Assembly: GCA_949987705.1 (NCBI GenBank)
Contig: OX465281.1
Span: forward strand, 143,454,876 to 143,518,875
Length of the DNA: 64,000 nucleotides
Direction of reading: 5' to 3'
DNA from: Thereva unica
Lineage: Eukaryota > Arthropoda > Insecta > Diptera > Therevidae
Shown: one piece after another, positions 21,893-32,964 of the stretch
How the letters are laid out: each line of letters begins with the position of its first letter
Position numbering within the stretch: the stretch's first letter is position 1
Translations under genes and position numbers: made by a program
Notes under the pieces: model-generated
What the model was told of the DNA's origin: nothing
The model's input: only the letters and a program-made list of their open reading frames with translations
The model's database searches: none

Positions 21893-22094
21893 CATTTTGA
21901 TGTATGCATTTTCTGTATCTGCATATCAGTCTTCTTTGAAGTACAGCTGCTCCTTTTCATCCTTCGTTGTCTTGATTGACGTAATCTGCCGATGGTTATT
22001 TTTGAATTCCATCCAGTCGTCGTCGAGCGTTTTGAGCCTCTTCAGAAAGTACTGCTCTGTTTTCCTGGAAGGCCCATCCTTTAGATAATTCCTA
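21893..22094 (-). pseudogene. BEL gag, N-terminal part
   Basis: Reads 'RNYLKDGPSRKTEQYF', 'RLKTLDDDWMEFKNNH', 'LYFKED' and 'YADTENAYIK', the usual beginning of BEL gag proteins. The Jockey copy lies on one side (21892) and element H on the other (22095). The first six residues of the apparent frame that starts at 22111 come from H. Across the H insertion the frame continues from the initiator piece at 32921-32866. Confidence 0.85.
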
Positions 22095-22588
22095 TCCCAC
22101 CAAAAAAACATTAAAAATGTGAATTAGAAGTTCGTGGGCGCGGAAATTATTTATTGGGACAGTTTAAAACGCACTTAAAACAAAAAGAAATGATATGGAT
22201 TAGTCAAGATGTATCGTTAATAGCATGAAATAATTAAACACGTGCATTTACGAACGAATTCTGTGCGGCTCAGTCTATAGTGTTTCTAATAAAATTTGTT
22301 ACATTTCGAAGGACAGCAAAGATTCATGCTAGGTATACAACGAACGCGCCAGCCAACTTTTTCGCGGTTGATAATACTTTATTGAGTTTTAAATAAAAAT
22401 TGGCAGTTGTATAATTCCTTTGAATTCGTTCGTAAATGCACGTGTTTAATTATTTCATGCTATTAACGATACATCTTGACTAATCCATATCATTTCTTTT
22501 TGTTTTAAGTGCGTTTTAAACTGTCCCAATAAATAATTTCCGCGCCCACGAACTTCTAATTCACATTTTTAATGTTTTTTTGGTGGGA
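22095..22588. repeat. 494-bp foldback M, first copy (5' head of H)
   Basis: The left arm (from TCCCACCAAAAAAAC to about 22260) and the right arm (about 22425-22588) are reverse complements over about 165-175 bp, with a spacer holding 'ggacagcaaagattcatgc'. Both ends are TCCCACC...GGTGGGA. Identical in length (494 bp) to 25887-26380. It could be an independent MITE with TA flanks, but in both places where its left edge joins foreign DNA it forms the H boundary. Confidence 0.85.
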
Positions 22589-23110
22589 TATCACTCTTTT
22601 TTGTTTTAATACAGTCTAAAATAAAAAATAAATAATTTTCTGTATAAAGAAATATTATGTATTTAATTGTTCATTATATTTTTTTATTTATTTTATAAGT
22701 AGGTAATAACAAAATAACAAAATGCAGGAATTCAAACTAATATTATTGCCTTTGTAAAAAAAAAACATGAGCTCCTTTCGAGTTTCTCGGCCAAGATTTT
22801 TTCTGCACTATGGAATCATTGATACATAACCAGCTCGATTTTTGTTTCAACATGCTGATGTAATGACCTTGTTCGAGTGTTCGAGTGTAATTTGAACCTC
22901 CTATATGCAATTTTGCAGAAGTGACAGCTTTGATATCGCATTGCTCAATTTTAATAAACTTTTTATTTTTCAGTTGGAATAATTTCAGTTGTATTATGAG
23001 AACAGGTGCTGCCGAAATCATTTCCGATTTACGAATCTTTTGAGTGTACGAACAATTTTTACATTGACCACTCAGAGTTTCTCGTTTTCCAAATTCATGA
23101 TCAATAAGTT
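22589..23110 (+). repeat. K segment of H, first copy
   Basis: AT-rich unique-looking DNA between the foldback and the satellite. It matches 26381-26762 plus 28007-28157, and 7708-8170. No gene; a minus-strand frame (22743-23021) recurs in the copies but with frame-changing differences. Confidence 0.8.
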
Positions 23111-25886
23111 GCCATGTCGACGGGGTTGTGAAGAAAATGGTAATGCGTCCTCTTGAGGTGGCCTCGGTGGATCTAACTATTTATTGAGTATACTATATTG
23201 TTTATTGTATTCTACTTATCATACCCTTTCATTTGATACCCTTGTCGAGGGGGTTGTGAAGAAAATGGTAATCCGCCCTCTTGAGATGACAGCCATGGAT
23301 CTAACCATATATTGAGTATATTATATCGCTTATAGTATTCTACTTATGATACTCTTTCAATTGATACCTATGTCGAGGTGGTGAAGAAATGGTAGTCCAC
23401 CCTCTTGAGACGGCCGCCATGGATATAAATACATAGCTTATTGTATTCTACTTATCATACCCTTTCATTTGATACCCATGTCGAAGGGGTTGTGAAGAAA
23501 ATGGAAATCCGCCTTCTTGAGATGACCGCCGTGGATCTAACCAGATATTGAGTATACTATTTTCCTTATTGTCTTCTACTTAAGATACCCTTTCAATTGA
23601 TACCTATGTCGAGGTGGTGGTGAAGAAATGGTAGTCCGCCCTCTTGAGACGGCCGCCATGGATATAAAAACATAGCTTATTGTATTCTACTTATCATACC
23701 CTTTCATTTGATACCCATGTCGTGAGGGTTGCGAAGAAAATGGTAATGCGTCCTCTTGAGGTGGCCTCGGTGGATCTAACTACTTATTGAGTATACTATA
23801 TTGCTTATTGTATTCTACTTATCATACCCTTTCATTTGATTCCCATGTCGAGGGGGTTGTGAAGAAAATGGTAATGCGTCCTCTTGAGGTGGCCTCGGTG
23901 GATCTAACTATTTATTAAGTATACTATATTGCTTATTGTATTCTACTTATCATACCCTTTCATTTGATACCCATGTCGAGGGGGTTGTGAAGAGAATGGT
24001 AATCCGCCCTCTTGAGATGACAGCCATGGATCTAAAGATATATTGAGTATATTATATCGCTTATAGTATTCTACTTATGATACTCTTTCAATTGATACCT
24101 ATGTCGAGGTGGTGAAGAAATGGTAGTCCACCCTCTTGAGACGGCCGCCATGGATACAAAGACATAGCTTATTGTATTCTACTTATCATACCCTTTCATT
24201 TGATACCCATGTCGAAGGGGTTGTGAAGAAAATGGTAATCCGCCCTCTTGAGATGACCGCCGTGGATCTAACCATATATTGAGTATACTATTTTTCTTAT
24301 GATCTTCTACTTAAGATACCCTTTCAATTGATACCTATGTCGAGGTGGTGGTGAAGAAATGGTAGTCCGCCCTCTTGAGACGGCCGCCATGGATATAAAA
24401 ACATAGCTTATTGTATTCTACTTATCATACCCTTTCATTTGATACCCATGTCGTGAGGGTTGCGAAGAAAATGGTAATGCGTCCTCTTGAGGTGGCCTCG
24501 GTGGATCTAACTATTTATTGAGTATACTATATTGCTTATTGTATTCTACTTATCATACCCTTTCATTTGATACCCATGTCGAGGGGGTTGTGAAGAAAAT
24601 GGTAATGCGTCCTCTTGAGGTGGCCTCGGTGGATCTAACTATTTATTGAGTATACTATATTGCTTATTATCTTCTACTTATCATACCCTTTCATTTGATA
24701 CCCATGTCGAGGGGGTTGTGAAGAAAATGGTAATCCCTCCTCTTGAGATGACCGCCATGGATCTAACCATATATTGAGTATATTATATCGCTTATGGTAT
24801 TCTACTTATGATACCCTTTCAATTGATACCTATGTCGAGGTGGTGGTGAAGAAATGGTAGTCCGCCCTCTTGAGACAGCCGCCATGGATATAAAGACATA
24901 GCTTATTGTATTCTACTTATCATACCCTTTCATTTGATACCCATGTCGTGAGGGTTGCGAAGAAAATGGTAATGCGTCCTCTTGAGGTGGCCTCGGTGGA
25001 TCTAACTATTTATTGAGTATACTATATTGCTTATTGTATTCTACTACCTACCCTTTCATTTGATACTCATGTCGAGGGGGTTGTGAAGAAAATGGTAAGC
25101 CCTCCTCTTGAGATGACCGCCATGGATCTAACCATATATTGAGTATATTATATCGCTTATGGTATTCTACTTATGATACCCTTTCAATTGATACCTATGT
25201 CGAGGTGGTGGTGAACAAATGGTAGTCCGCCCTCTTGAGACAGCCGCCATGGATATAAAGACATAGCTTATTGTATTCTACTTATCATACCCTTTCATTT
25301 GATACCCATGTCGTGAGGGTTGCGAAGAAAATGGTAATGCGTCCTCTTGAGGTGGCCTCGGTGGATCTAACTATTTATTGAGTATACTATATTGCTTATT
25401 ATCTTCTACTTATCATACCCTTTCATTTGATACCCATGTCGAGGGGGTTGTGAAGAAAATGGTAATGCGTCCTCTTGAGGTGGCCTCGGTGGATCTAACT
25501 ATTTATTGAGTATACTATATTGCTTATTATCTTCTACTTATCATACCCTTTCATTTGATACCCATGTCGAGGGGGTTGTGAAGAGAATGGTAATCCGCCC
25601 TCTTGAGATGACAGCCATAGATCTAAGCATATATTGAGTATATTATATCGCTTATGGTATTCTACTTATGATACCCTTTCAATTGATACCTATGTCGAGG
25701 TGGTGGTGAAGAAATGGTAGTCCGCCCTCTTGAGACGGCCGCCATGTATATAAAGACATAGCTTATTGTATTCTACTTATCATACCCTTTCATTTGATAC
25801 CCATGTCGAGGGGGTTGTGAAGAAAATGGTAATGCGTCCTCTTGAGGTGGCCTCGGTGGATCTAACTTTTTATTGAGTATACTATA
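23111..25886 (+). repeat. Satellite array 3 (inside H, first unit)
   Basis: Same A/B/C monomers, here dominated by A-A-B-C runs with a 'gtgagggttgcgaag' A variant. Collinear with 28157 onwards, including shared private variants ('cccttgtcgagg', 'gaggtggtgaag' with a 3-bp gap). It ends in mid-monomer at '...actata', directly against the second foldback. Confidence 0.95.
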
Positions 25887-26380
25887 TCCCACCAAAAAAA
25901 CATTAAAAATGTGAATTAGAAGTTCGTGGGCGCGGAAATTATTTATTGGGACAGTTTAAAACGCACTTAAAACAAAAAGAAATGATATGGATTAGTCAAG
26001 ATGTATCGTTAATAGCATGAAATAATTAAACACGTGCATTTACGAACGAATTCTGTGCGGCTCAGTCTATAGTGTTTCTAATAAAATTTGTTACATTTCG
26101 AAGGACAGCAAAGATTCATGCTAGGTATACAACGAACGCGCCAGCCAACTTTTTCGCGGTTGATAATACTTTATTGAGTTTTAAATAAAAATTGGCAGTT
26201 GTATAATTCCTTTGAATTCGTTCGTAAATGCACGTGTTTAATTATTTCATGCTATTAACGATACATCTTGACTAATCCATATCATTTCTTTTTGTTTTAA
26301 GTGCGTTTTAAACTGTCCCAATAAATAATTTTCGCGCCCACGAACTTCTAATTCACATTTTTAATGTTTTTTTGGTGGGA
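25887..26380. repeat. 494-bp foldback M, second copy
   Basis: Near-identical to 22095-22588. Its left edge abuts satellite DNA at A|TCCCACC; the uninterrupted satellite reads 'actata|ttgcttattg' at this place. Confidence 0.85.
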
Positions 26381-26762
26381 TATCACTCTTTTTTGTTTTA
26401 ATACAGTCTAAAATAAAAAATAAATAATTTTCTGTATAAAGAAATATTATGTATTTAATTGTTCATTATATTTTTTTATTTATTTTATGAGTAGGTAATA
26501 ACAAAATAACAAAATTCAGGAATTCAAACTAATATTATTGCCTTTGTAAAAAAAAAACATGAGCTCCTTTCGAGTTTCTCGGCCAAGATTTTTTCTGCAC
26601 TATGGAATCATTGATCCATAACCAGCTCGATTTTTGTTTCAACATGCTGATGTAATGACCTTGCTCGAGTGTTCGAGTGTAATTTGAACCTCCTATATGC
26701 AATTTTGCAGAAGTGACAGCTTTGATATCGCATTGCTCAATTTTAATAAACTTTTTATTTTT
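26381..26762 (+). repeat. K segment of H, second copy (left part)
   Basis: Matches 22589-22970. Interrupted at a T run by the insertion 26763-28006; the right part continues at 28007-28156. Confidence 0.85.
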
Positions 26763-28006
26763 GACGTGACAACGTCTATTAAAACGATGAACGCCGGCTG
26801 CATGCACGAAAAATGATGACTCATTGTCCCGTTATGTCCCGTTAGTCCCGTTAGTCCCGTTAGTCCCGTCGTAATTTTAATAAAAATTTGATTGTAGTAA
26901 TCTTAAAAATTTGATTAAAATTGTCAAAAATTGTCAACAATAATATTACAGTTTCTTTCTATAAAAACTTGTACTTCGTTAAAGACTACTTCCTTCGTAT
27001 TGAGTTCCAGCACCGAGGAAGTCCACACGCTCATATTTTATTGTGGCTGAACGACGACCCTCATGAGACCGTGTCGGAAAATATGCCAAGAACCATCGAA
27101 CTCGTGGAAAAATTAAGTTCCGTTTCCCGAGATGATGTGCCCAACGATTTTATCTACGCCAACCAGATACACAAACATACTTTCACCTGCATAAAACGAG
27201 GCGAGACGACTTGCAGATTCGGGATCCCGTACTGGCCAATGTCCACGACCCGGGTATTGGTTCCAATGCCTCAATCTGATGGGCGCCGCCAAACACTGCA
27301 ACAGAAGGCCAAGGATCTGCGCATTTCTCTCGGTGAACGTCAATACACATGCATGGATGATTTTCTTGAAGCTAATAGTTTGACTTATGCTTCATACCTC
27401 GACATTGTGCGTTCAACGTTACGCAGACCAACTCTGCTGTTCAGACGAAACTTCAACGAGCTTATGACAAACACGTTCAATCCGTACGTTGCTGTCGAAG
27501 TCAACTCTAACATCGACATTCAGTTCATCTTGGATGAGTACAGCTGCGCAGAGTACGTCGTAGAGTACGTAAATAAATCAGCCCGTGAAATGGGTAACCT
27601 ACGTCGTGAGCTTACCACAATGATGCAAGAACATCCCGAACAGGGCTACACGGGCCAATTGAAAGCGTTAAGTATCAAGCTGCTTAACGCAGTTGAGATG
27701 TCAGCGCAAGAAGCAGCATGGTATCTTCTACGACAACCAATGAGCGAGACAAGTCGTCATGTTGTGTACATCCCGACAATTTGGCCCACAGAAAGACAAC
27801 GCTGTCGCAAACAACGTAAACAAATGGACCGCGAAGGCATCGATGGAGACAGCACTAACGTCTGGACCAAAAACATAATTCAGGGATATGAAGAACGACC
27901 TGCATCTTTAGAACAAGTTTATTTGGCTGAGCTTGGTATGCTAACTTTTCTCATGACGTTGTCACGTTAAAATATCGTCCGTAAACCCTCTTTACAGACA
28001 ACAAAT
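26763..28006 (+). mobile_element. Helentron-type rolling-circle element with internal Rep fragment
   Basis: Inserted within a T run of K (tttttattttt | insert | tttcag). Starts GACGTGACAACGTC, followed by repeated 'gtcccgtta' units (about 26826-26870). Near the other end it has the inverted box GACGTTGTCACGTTA at about 27953, then a 3' hairpin (GTCCGTAAA, 5-nt loop, TTTACAGAC) and AACAAAT. Inverted boxes that are terminal on one side and subterminal on the other, T-T insertion and a 3' hairpin fit Helentrons. The first and last parts of the large Rep-helicase gene are missing, so this is a deletion derivative. Confidence 0.7.
26960..27970 (+). CDS. Helitron/Helentron Rep (HUH nuclease) fragment
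   Basis: About 336 codons without a stop. 'IEFQHRGSPHAHILLWL' is the HUH motif region (metal-binding His-Ala-His) of the Helitron replication initiator. Downstream 'AEYVVEYVNKSAR' holds the two active-site tyrosines spaced Y-x3-Y followed by Lys. Rep nicks and joins single-stranded element ends at the start of rolling-circle transposition. The zinc-finger N-terminus and the PIF1-type helicase are missing. The frame opens with TTG at 26921 and runs into the 3' terminal box, so neither end is native. The lack of any stop over 1 kb suggests recent arrival. Confidence 0.85.
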   Translation, partial: YKNLYFVKDYFLRIEFQHRGSPHAHILLWLNDDPHETVSENMPRTIELVEKLSSVSRDDVPNDFIYANQIHKHTFTCIKRGETTCRFGIPYWPMSTTRVLVPMPQSDGRRQTLQQKAKDLRISLGERQYTCMDDFLEANSLTYASYLDIVRSTLRRPTLLFRRNFNELMTNTFNPYVAVEVNSNIDIQFILDEYSCAEYVVEYVNKSAREMGNLRRELTTMMQEHPEQGYTGQLKALSIKLLNAVEMSAQEAAWYLLRQPMSETSRHVVYIPTIWPTERQRCRKQRKQMDREGIDGDSTNVWTKNIIQGYEERPASLEQVYLAELGMLTFLMTLSR

Positions 28007-28156
28007 TTTTTTCAGTTGGAATAATTTCAGTTGTATTATGAGAACAGGTGCTGCCGAAATCATTTCCGATTTACGAATCTTTTGAGTGTACGAACAATTT
28101 TTACATTGACCACTCAGAGTTTCTCGTTTTCCAAATTCATGATCAATAAGTTGCCA

Positions 28157-31100
28157 TGTCGACGGGGTTGTGAAGAAAATGGTAATGCGTCCTCTTGAGG
28201 TGGCCTCGGTGGATCTAACTATTTATTGAGTATACTATATTGTTTATTGTATTCTACTTATCATACCCTTTCATTTGATACCCTTGTCGAGGGGGTTGTG
28301 AAGAAAATGGTAATCCGCCCTCTTGAGATGACCGCCATGGATCTAACCATATATTGAGTATATTATATCGCTTATAGTATTCTACTTATGATACTCTTTC
28401 AATTGATACCTATGTCGAGGTGGTAAAGAAATGGTAGTCCACCCTCTTGAGACGGCCGCCATGGATATAAAGACATAGCTTATTGTATTCTACTTATCAT
28501 ACCCTTTCATTTGATACCCATGTCGAAGGGGTTGTGAAGAAAATGGTAATCCGCCCTCTTGAGATGACCGCCGTGGATCTAACCAGATATTGAGTATACT
28601 ATTTTTCTTATTGTCTTCTACTTAAGATACCCTTTCAATTGATACCTATGTCGAGGTGGTGGTGAAGAAATGGTAGTCCGCCCTCTTGAGACGGCCGCCA
28701 TGGATATAAAAACATAGCTTATTTTATTCTACTTATCATACCCTTTCATTTGATACCCATGTCGTGAGGGTTGCGAAGAAAATGGTAATGCGTCCTCTTG
28801 AGGTGGCCTCGGTGGATCTAACTATTTATTGAGTATACTATATTGCTTATTGTATTCTACTTATCATACCCTTTCATTTGATACCCATGTCGAGGGGGTT
28901 GTGAAGAAAATGGTAATGTGTCCTCTTGAGGTGGCCTCGGTGGATCTAACTATTTATTAAGTATACTATATTGCTTATTGTATTCTACTTATCGTACCCT
29001 TTCATTTGATACCCATGTCGAGGGGGTTGTGAAGAGAATGGTAATCCGCCCTCTTGAGATGACAGCCATGGATCTAAAGATATATTGAGTACATTATATC
29101 GCTTATAGTATTCTACTTATGATACTCTTTCAATTGATACCTATGTCGAAGTGGTGAAGAAATGGTAGTCCACCCTCTTGAGACGGCCGCCATGGATACA
29201 AAGACATAGCTTATTGTATTCTACTTATCATACCCTTTCATTTGATACCCATGTCGAAGGGGTTGTGAAGAAAATGGTAATCCGCCCTCTTGAGATGACC
29301 GCCGTGGATCTAACCATATATTGAGTATACTATTTTTCTTATTGTCTTCTACTTAAGATACCCTTTCAATTGATACCTATGTCGAGGTGGTGGTGAAGAA
29401 ATGGTAGTCCGCCCTGTTGAGACGGCCGCCATGGATATAAAAACATAGCTTATTGTATTCTACTTATCATACCCTTTCATTTGATACCCATGTCGTGAGG
29501 GTTTGCGAAGAAAATGGTAATGCGTCCTCTTGAGGTGGCCTCGGTGGATCTAACTATTTATTGAGTATACTATATTGCTTATTGTATTCTACTTATCATA
29601 CCCTTTCATTTGATACCCATGTCGAGGGGGTTGTGAAGAAAATGGTAATGCGTCCTCTTGTGGTGGCCTCGGTGGATCTAACTATTTATTGAGTATACTA
29701 TATTGCTTATTATCTTCTACTTATCATACCCTTTCATTTGATACCCATATCGAGGGGGTTGTGAAGAAAATGGTAATCCCTCCTCTTGAGATGACCGCCA
29801 TGGATCTAACCATATATTGAGTATATTATATCGCTTATGGTATTCTACTTATGATACCCTTTCAATTGATACCTATGTCGAGGTGGTGGTGAAGAAATGG
29901 TAGTCCGCCCACTTGAGACAGCCGCCATGGATATAAAGACATAGCTTATTGTATTCTACTTATCATACCCTTTCATTTGATACCCATGTCGTGAGGGTTG
30001 CGAAGAAAATGGTAATGCGTCCTCTTGAGGTGGCCTCGGTGGATCTAACTATTTATTGAGTATACTATATTGCTTATTGTATTCTACTTATCATACCCTT
30101 TCATTTGATACTCATGTCGAGGGGTTTGTGAAGAAAATGGTAAGCCCTCCTCTTGAGATGACCGCCATGGATCTAACCATATATTGAGTATATTATATCG
30201 CTTATGGTATTCTACTTATGATACCCTTTCAATTGATACCTATGTCGAGGTGGTGGTGAACAAATGGTAGTCCGCCCTCTTGAGACAGCCGCCATGGATA
30301 TAAAGACATAGCTTATTGTATTCTACTTATCATACCCTTTCATTTGATACCCATGTCGTGAGGGTTGCGAAGAAAATGGTAATGCGTCCTCTTGAGGTGG
30401 CCTCGGTGGATCTAACTATTTATTGAGTATACTATATTGCTTATTATCTTCTACTTATCATACCCTTTCATTTGATACCCATGTCGAGGGGGTTGTGAAG
30501 AAAATGGTAATGCGTCCTCTTGAGGTGGCCTCGGTGGATCTAACTATTTATTGAGTATACTATATTGCTTATTATCTTCTACTTATCATACCCTTTCATT
30601 TGATACCCATGTCGAGGGGGTTGTGAAGAGAATGGTAATCCGCCCTCTTGAGATGACCGCCGTGGATCTAACCATATATTGAGTATACTATTTTTCTTAT
30701 TGTCTTCTACTTAAGATACCCTTTCAATTGATACCTATGTCGAGGTGGTGGTGAAGAAATGGTAGTCCGTCCTGTTGAGACGGCCGCCATGGATATAAAA
30801 ACATAGCTTATTGTATTCTACTTATCATACCCTTTCATTTGATACCCATGTCGTGAGGGTTTGCGAAGAAAATGGTAATGCGTCCTCTTGAGGTGGCCTC
30901 GGTGGATCTAACTATTTATTGAGTATACTATATTGCTTATTGTATTCTACTTATCATACCCTTTCATTTGATACCCATGTCGAGGGGGTTGTGAAGAAAA
31001 TGGTAATGCGTCCTCTTGTGGTGGCCTCGGTGGATCTAACTATTTATTGAGTATACTATATTGCTTATTATCTTCTACTTATCATACCCTTTCATTTGAT

Positions 31101-32336
31101 ACCCATATCGAGGGGGTTGTGAAGAAAATGGTAATCCCTCCTCTTGAGATGACCGCCATGGATCTAACCATATATTGAGTATATTATATCGCTTATGGTA
31201 TTCTACTTATGATACCCTTTCAATTGATACCTATGTCGAGGTGGTGGTGAAGAAATGGTAGTCCGCCCTCTTGAGACAGCCGCCATGGATATAAAGACAT
31301 AGCTTATTGTATTCTACTTATCATACCCTTTCATTTGATACCCATGTCGTGAGGGTTGCGAAGAAAATGGTAATGCGTCCTCTTGAGGTGGCCTCGGTGG
31401 ATCTAACTATTTATTGAGTATACTATATTGCTTATTGTATTCTACTTATCATACCCTTTCATTTGATACTCATGTCGAGGGGTTTGTGAAGAAAATGGTA
31501 AGCCCTCCTCTTGAGATGACCGCCATGGATCTAACCATATATTGAGTATATTATATCGCTTATGGTATTCTACTTATGATACCCTTTCAATTGATACCTA
31601 TGTCGAGGTGGTGGTGAACAAATGGTAGTCCGCCCTCTTGAGACAGCCGCCATGGATATAAAGACATAGCTTATTGTATTCTACTTATCATACCCTTTCA
31701 TTTGATACCCATGTCGTGAGGGTTGCGAAGAAAATGGTAATGCGTCCTCTTGAGGTGGCCTCGGTGGATCTAACTATTTATTGAGTATACTATATTGCTT
31801 ATTATCTTCTACTTATCATACCCTTTCATTTGATACCCATGTCGAGGGGGTTGTGAAGAAAATGGTAATGCGTCCTCTTGAGGTGGCCTCGGTGGATCTA
31901 ACTATTTATTGAGTATACTATATTGCTTATTATCTTCTACTTATCATACCCTTTCATTTGATACCCATGTCGAGGGGGTTGTGAAGAGAATGGTAATCCG
32001 CCCTCTTGAGATGACAGCCATGGATCTAAGCATATATTGAGTATATTATATCGCTTATGGTATTCTACTTATGATACCCTTTCAATTGATACCTATGTCG
32101 AGGTGGTGGTGAAGAAATGGTAGTCCGCCCTCTTGAGACGGCCGCCATGTATATAAAGACATAGCTTATTGTATTCTACTTATCATACCCTTTCATTTGA
32201 TACCCATGTCGAGGGGGTTGTGAAGAAAATGGTAATGCGTCCTCTTGAGGTGGCCTCGGTGGATCTAACTTTTTATTGAGTATACTATATTGCTTATTGT
32301 ATTCTACTTATCATACCGTTTCATTTGATACCCACG
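28157..32336 (+). repeat. Satellite array 4 (inside H, second unit), with 1358-bp higher-order duplication
   Basis: Over 30 monomers of the A/B/C family. A rare variant with an extra T ('gagggtttgcgaag') occurs at 29501 and 30859, and the sequence around it repeats with the same variants, so a block of 1358 bp (about 11 monomers) is duplicated within the array. The final monomer ('aactttttattgag') matches the final monomer of array 3. Confidence 0.95.
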
Positions 32337-32865
32337 ATTACGATCTCGGCATTCAGTATTTCAAAATTTTACTGTACATTTGTACTGTGAACTACATATT
32401 TTTTATAGTACCTAACGCAATCTGATACCATAGTTGCGACTAACTACTTTAAATGAATACATTTTGTTAATCATCGAATGCCATCTAGCATCAACAGTTC
32501 GAGTAAACACTTTTCGACTAACTAGTAGCACCATCTCATTTATTGAGCAATTGAAATAACTTAGAGCGCCATCTGACAGAATAATTTTGAGTACCCACTT
32601 TTTTAGGAGAAGAAAAAAGTTCGATTCGAAATGTAAAAAATGTAAAAATAAAGAAAACGAAGAATGATTGGAAAAAAAACTCATGGAATAATAAATTATT
32701 TATATTTTGGTTATCGGTTACAAATGAAAAATTACTTATATTGCTTATAAAAAGGTGATAAATCGCATAATTTTATAAAAAAAACACCTTGTTTTCTATG
32801 TTTAGGCGTAAATAAGGCATTAGCTGTTTGCCCTTACGAACTCGGCAAACTACCGCTTGCCTTGA
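32337..32865 (+). mobile_element. L tail of element H (3' terminus)
   Basis: Near-identical to 2256-2780, with a 6-bp deletion and a few changes. It ends in GGCAA-loop-TTGCC-TTGA, then host T. In this copy the satellite joins the tail directly. Confidence 0.8.
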
Positions 32866-32921
32866 TATGATTTCTCGAGTCTATTACGAACTTCGGATTG
32901 CTGAATTATTAAAGCATCCAT
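32866..32921 (-). pseudogene. BEL gag initiator segment
   Basis: ATG at 32921, 26 bp after the primer site, begins 'MDALIIQQSEVRNRLEKS', the typical BEL gag N-terminus. The frame is interrupted by H after 56 nt and continues at 22094. Confidence 0.85.
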
Positions 32922-32946
32922 TTTGATTTATCTTATTTGAATCACT

Positions 32947-32964
32947 ATCCGGCTCGAAGGACCA
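32947..32964 (-). promoter_or_regulatory. BEL primer binding site
   Basis: The minus strand reads TGGTCCTTCGAGCCGGAT directly after the LTR end (…TGAACA). It has the TGG start expected for pairing with a tRNA 3' CCA, and a sequence common in insect BEL elements. I do not assign the tRNA. Confidence 0.85.

Larger units (their letters stand above)
22095..32865 (+). mobile_element. Element H: 10.8-kb satellite-bearing Helitron-like transposon in BEL gag
   Basis: Starts TCCCACC after host A (22094) and ends hairpin-TTGA (32865) before host T (32866). Dropping it joins the two gag pieces in frame with no base gained or lost, so the insertion made no target duplication and lies between A and T, the Helitron rule. 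Parts in order: foldback M (22095-22588), K (22589-23110), satellite (23111-25886), second M (25887-26380), second K (26381-28156, holding a Helentron-type insertion at 26763-28006), satellite (28157-32336) and L tail (32337-32865). The last four bases TTGA differ by one from the usual CTRR. No protein of its own is seen, so it is non-autonomous. Confidence 0.7.

Noticed and set aside
22095..22588. Foldback M as an independent Tc1-like MITE with TA duplication
   Set aside because: Possible, but the right neighbour (K) is the same in all three copies and the left edge coincides with the H boundary in both complete ones, so it is better treated as the head of H.
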